A stretch of 64,000 bases of DNA from Pseudomonadota bacterium. GTDB lineage: Bacteria > Bdellovibrionota > UBA1018 > CAIMNF01. The translations under genes and the position numbers were made by a program. Shown here in pieces: positions 61,428 through 64,000 of this stretch. Under the pieces are notes generated by a model, which was given only the letters and a program-made list of their open reading frames with translations, was not told the DNA's origin and searched no databases. Location of the stretch: contig JAIXWV010000028.1 of the NCBI GenBank assembly GCA_027491115.1, forward strand, positions 1 through 64,000, in the 5' to 3' direction. The first letter of the stretch is position 1. Each line of letters opens with the position of its first letter.

Positions 61428-62546
61428 TCACTTCTTCTTGATCAAGAAGTACTGCGATCCGTAGCCGCCAAGAGTTTCCGCTGCGACTCTCGCGTCTTGA
61501 CCATAGCCGAAGTAAAGATCCGCCCGCGCAGGTCCTTTGATCGCGCCGCCGGTATCCTGGCTGAGCATGAAACGGGTGACATCTTTACCGTTCACATTCA
61601 CTTTGATGAAGTTCAACAATCCGGATGCGGGATAGTGACGGCGGTCGAAGGCAAGCGAGCGACGTTCAGTGAGCGGTATTCCATGAATTCCCACCGGCTC
61701 TTCATCAGTCAGCTTGAAGTACACATAGCTCGGGCTGGCGTTGAATAATTCGCGCTGGATCTCGGGACGTTCTAAAAAGACTTTTCGCTGCTGATCATAT
61801 GAAGTCTGGGTGGGTTCCAAGTACCCCCGCTCGACCATCAACTTCGAAAAAAACCTGAGGGGCTGAGCATTCATTCCGTCGAAGCTGATGTGCTTCATCA
61901 CCCGGACTCCGTCGCCGAGGTCAACACGAACCCGTCCACCGCCCTCAATCTGAAGTGAATAGAGCTCGAAGAGATCGGTGTCGAGGTAGACCGACTCCAG
62001 CCCTTGGCCAGCCAATGCGCTGTCGTAAATGATCTGCTCGCGAGTCGACTCTTTCAACGTCGAGTCTCCGGGAGTTCTGTAGAGTGGTACCCTGAAGCGT
62101 TCAGACGGAGTGAGTGATCCTTCGAAATCCGGGCTGTAATAGGCGGTGAACCGGGTCGATTTTACGGAGGGGCGATACACTCGGAAGCGGGTGCGGACCG
62201 CACGATTGAACCGTTCGAAGCATTCTCCCCGCATTTTTTCAGTCATGCATTCCCGGGCGCCCCGTCCGAGCTCCTGGAACAATACGAGGCTGTCGCGGAG
62301 AATGGTTTTCGGGTACCAACTCTCACCGAACTTCACTCTTCCTTTCAGATCCACGCCTCGATCAAAGGCATCGAGTTGCCGCTGAATCGCCAGATCGAGC
62401 AGTTCGAAGTTGAGATCATCCTCATAGGTGATCTGTGATCCACTGATTTCCACTGTAGGAGTGACGAAGTCACCTTCACGAGCAAGGGACTCGAGGGGGG
62501 TCAAAAAAACCAGGGTCAACAGTAAGGAGAGGAAGTTCGATTTCAT
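61428..62546 (-). CDS. mltA: Membrane-bound lytic murein transglycosylase A
   Basis: This 372-residue protein has a signal peptide (MKSNFLSLLLTLVFLTPLES) and the MltA domain pattern: FTAYYSPDFEGS, FELYSLQIEGGGRVR, then ASPSYVYFKLTDEEPVGIHG and the 3D-domain aspartates in QDTGGAIKGPARADLYFG. It cleaves peptidoglycan glycan strands to 1,6-anhydro products. There is no lipobox cysteine after the signal peptide, so it is soluble periplasmic rather than lipid-anchored as in E. coli. Its ATG overlaps the upstream gene's stop (ATGA), so both are co-translated. Confidence 0.93.
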   Translation of the reverse strand: MKSNFLSLLLTLVFLTPLESLAREGDFVTPTVEISGSQITYEDDLNFELLDLAIQRQLDAFDRGVDLKGRVKFGESWYPKTILRDSLVLFQELGRGARECMTEKMRGECFERFNRAVRTRFRVYRPSVKSTRFTAYYSPDFEGSLTPSERFRVPLYRTPGDSTLKESTREQIIYDSALAGQGLESVYLDTDLFELYSLQIEGGGRVRVDLGDGVRVMKHISFDGMNAQPLRFFSKLMVERGYLEPTQTSYDQQRKVFLERPEIQRELFNASPSYVYFKLTDEEPVGIHGIPLTERRSLAFDRRHYPASGLLNFIKVNVNGKDVTRFMLSQDTGGAIKGPARADLYFGYGQDARVAAETLGGYGSQYFLIKKK

Positions 62547-63682
62547 GTCAGTTCCTTCTGGTAGATCCTCCAGCGCCGGTACAAAGGGGCTCCGAGGTCA
62601 GTCCAAGGTTTGTTCATGGGTTCATTGTCTTCGAGGATCCATGAAGCCTCCCCAGCGAGGTATCCGAAACGGTTGGCCCGTTCGAAGGCTTCGAAGGTGA
62701 AGAGTGCGAAGATTCCGGTTCCGCGGAACTCGGGCTTGACCCCGAGAGTGACAATTCGAACCGTCTTGAGGAGCTTCTTGCCGATAAGAAGTTTGAAAAT
62801 GCCGGTCGGGAAGAGCTTCCCTGAGGGGATGCGTTTGAACACGTGGTTCATATCCGGGAGTGCCAGCATGAATCCGGCAGGCTTTCCGTCAACCTCGGCC
62901 ATGAATGCCATCCGGGGATCGAGGATCATCTTGAGATCTTTTGCAGCGAATTCAAATTCCTCACGGGACATCGGGAAGAATCCCCAGTTCTTCTCCCATG
63001 CCGAGTTGTAGATCTCAAAACACCTTGCGACCTCACCCTTGAAGTCCTTCATGTTGAAGTCCCTGAAAGTGACGTTGGAGTTTTCAGAACGGAGTTTCTT
63101 GACGTGCTCGATCACGCGCGGAGGGAGACCCGTGTTTTTCTCCTTGGCGATGATGTAAGCAACGAGGTCCTTTGCCTTGGTGAGTCCATAACGGTCATGG
63201 AGTTCCTCGTAGTATTTGGGATTCCAAGTGGTCATCAGGGTCGGGTGCTGGCTTTGTCCCCGTACCAACAGGCCGCACTCATGATTCGTTGAAGGGTTCA
63301 TGGGTCCCTGCATGGAGACGAACCCCCTGGCTTTCAACCAGTTTTCGGCAGTTCGGAACAGGAGATTGGCAACTTCTTGGTCTTCGACACACTCAAAGAA
63401 TCCGTAGAAGCCGGTTTTGTCCTCATGAAAGCGGTTGTGAGAACGGTTTTCTACCGCCGCGATCCTGCCTACCGCCTTCCCGTCGCGCTCAGCGATGAAC
63501 ATCGCGATCTGGGCGTTTTTGTAAAAGGGGTTCTTCTCGGTATCCAAGGCCTCGTAGACCGACATCCGGAGAGGTGGGACCCACTGCGGATATTTCTTCT
63601 GGTCGTACAATTTCCAGAGTACATCGATAAACTCGTCGGTACCCTGCTTGCCTTTCACTTCACGGATTTGGATCGTACTCAT
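62543..63682 (-). CDS. GNAT-superfamily acyltransferase, double-domain type
   Basis: This 379-residue protein carries a degenerate N-terminal GNAT-like half (IAMFIAERDGKAVGRIAAV, about residues 57-75). The C-terminal half (AFMAEVDGKPAGFMLALPD and VRIVTLGVKPEFRGTGIFALF) has the acetyl-CoA-binding R/Q-G-x-G/A pattern. The segment GPMNPSTNHECGLLVRG is conserved in a family of uncharacterised two-domain GNATs. The substrate is unknown. It is first in the operon with mltA, with a TAGGCT box 9 bases before the ATG, and could modify a cell-wall or lipid precursor; that is inference. Confidence 0.82.
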   Translation of the reverse strand: MSTIQIREVKGKQGTDEFIDVLWKLYDQKKYPQWVPPLRMSVYEALDTEKNPFYKNAQIAMFIAERDGKAVGRIAAVENRSHNRFHEDKTGFYGFFECVEDQEVANLLFRTAENWLKARGFVSMQGPMNPSTNHECGLLVRGQSQHPTLMTTWNPKYYEELHDRYGLTKAKDLVAYIIAKEKNTGLPPRVIEHVKKLRSENSNVTFRDFNMKDFKGEVARCFEIYNSAWEKNWGFFPMSREEFEFAAKDLKMILDPRMAFMAEVDGKPAGFMLALPDMNHVFKRIPSGKLFPTGIFKLLIGKKLLKTVRIVTLGVKPEFRGTGIFALFTFEAFERANRFGYLAGEASWILEDNEPMNKPWTDLGAPLYRRWRIYQKELT

Positions 63683-63691
63683 GATGTGAGG

Positions 63692-63697
63692 AGCCTA
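63692..63697 (-). promoter_or_regulatory. -10 box (TAGGCT) of the GNAT-mltA operon
   Basis: TAGGCT on the minus strand is followed by 9 bases (CCTCACATC) and the ATG at 63682, without a Shine-Dalgarno sequence. The -35 region is poor. Confidence 0.4.
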
Positions 63698-63744
63698 CTG
63701 AATCCCAGCCTGAAAAGAAACTCCAATGAACCGGATTCCCGGCT

Positions 63745-64000
63745 TCAGCGGATCGGATTCGGGGTGTTCGCCCCGGAGACCTGATCGAGATTCACACCAG
63801 TCTGCTTGTAGAGGGTTTGGCGGATGTCGAACATGTAGGTTCCGATGTTGTACTGGATAGGATCTGGAGTTGCGGCATCGTGAACCCCGACCACTTTGGC
63901 TCCATTGGCACCGATCGCAAGGACCGAACTTCCGCTGTTCCCTGGCTCGGTATCACACTGGTATGCCATGCGCGCGGCGCTCGGAGTCTGGTAAGTGATG
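63745..64000 (-). CDS. Trypsin-like serine protease, C-terminal part (continues beyond window)
   Basis: The last about 85 residues of a reading frame that is open to the window edge. TEPGNSGSSVLAIGANGAK contains the active-site Ser motif G-N-S-G-S-S, as in V8-like/glutamyl endopeptidases, followed by a disulfide-poor tail (YNIGTYMFDIRQTLYKQT). The rest, with His and Asp of the triad and the presumed signal peptide, is outside the window. The 63-base gap to the GNAT start holds only the -10 box of the next operon and part of its upstream region. Confidence 0.8.
   Translation of the reverse strand, partial: ITYQTPSAARMAYQCDTEPGNSGSSVLAIGANGAKVVGVHDAATPDPIQYNIGTYMFDIRQTLYKQTGVNLDQVSGANTPNPIR

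Noticed and set aside
61434..61449. Perfect 16-bp palindrome CTTCTTGATCAAGAAG
   Set aside because: It encodes the lysine-rich C-terminus of MltA (LIKKK) just before the stop; it has no loop for a terminator hairpin and no T-run, so it is probably a by-product of the codons.

Overview
The window looks like an ordinary chromosomal stretch (mostly about 57% GC by hand counts of sample lines) of a Gram-negative, motile, heterotrophic bacterium. Clues are many signal peptides and lipoboxes, several predicted outer-membrane barrels, MltA, a chemoreceptor and a C5 heme pathway. The gene set and styles (domain-rearranged RNase HI, HD-GYP-like protein, secreted proteases, glycine-rich lipoproteins) fit the Bdellovibrionota / former Deltaproteobacteria best; this assignment is an inference of low to moderate confidence. 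I found no prophage, insertion sequence, CRISPR array or tRNA.

Layout. 1-135: 3' end of a 5S rRNA gene and its terminator. 160-6293: cell-envelope proteins, including two large exported proteins in an overlapping pair. 6467-10684: a coiled-coil pair, then agmatinase (speB) downstream of a proline-rich exported protein. 10805-20845: a nine-gene minus-strand heme operon in the order hemA, hemCD (fusion), hemB, hemL, histidine kinase, response regulator, hemE, hemN, hemG. Most of its genes overlap by 4-11 bases. 20947-25291: RNase HI, aldehyde dehydrogenase, a 2Fe-2S ferredoxin with an altered cysteine set, the RNase P RNA gene and a degenerate HD-GYP protein. 25388-30773: speA-hpd-pepP-dusB. 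30789-39225: chemoreceptor, small accessory genes, clpP-clpX, a fatty acid hydroxylase and a secreted protein. 39416-45679: lon, uup, degP and a tiny secreted peptide. 45745-48522: an AT-richer island of four secreted or lipid-anchored proteins. 48656-57408: a small XRE regulator, a CxxCH protein, serA/uvrB and fadH/oppA, which are two divergent pairs. 57507-64000: an exported three-gene operon, an exported protein, mltA plus a GNAT-like protein, and a truncated serine protease.

Functional links. hemA to hemG take glutamyl-tRNA to protoporphyrin IX; ferrochelatase is not here. speA and speB together make putrescine from arginine through agmatine. clpP, clpX, lon and degP form a protein quality-control block.

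The most unusual pattern is in the regulation. At least a dozen first-in-operon genes have a TANNNT-type -10 box only 5-9 bases upstream of the start codon and mostly no Shine-Dalgarno, so they look leaderless. Two divergent pairs (serA/uvrB and fadH/oppA) share the same geometry, with back-to-back -10 boxes 21 bases apart. The heme operon also carries its own OmpR/PhoB-type two-component system, with a Pho-box-like direct repeat upstream of hemA.
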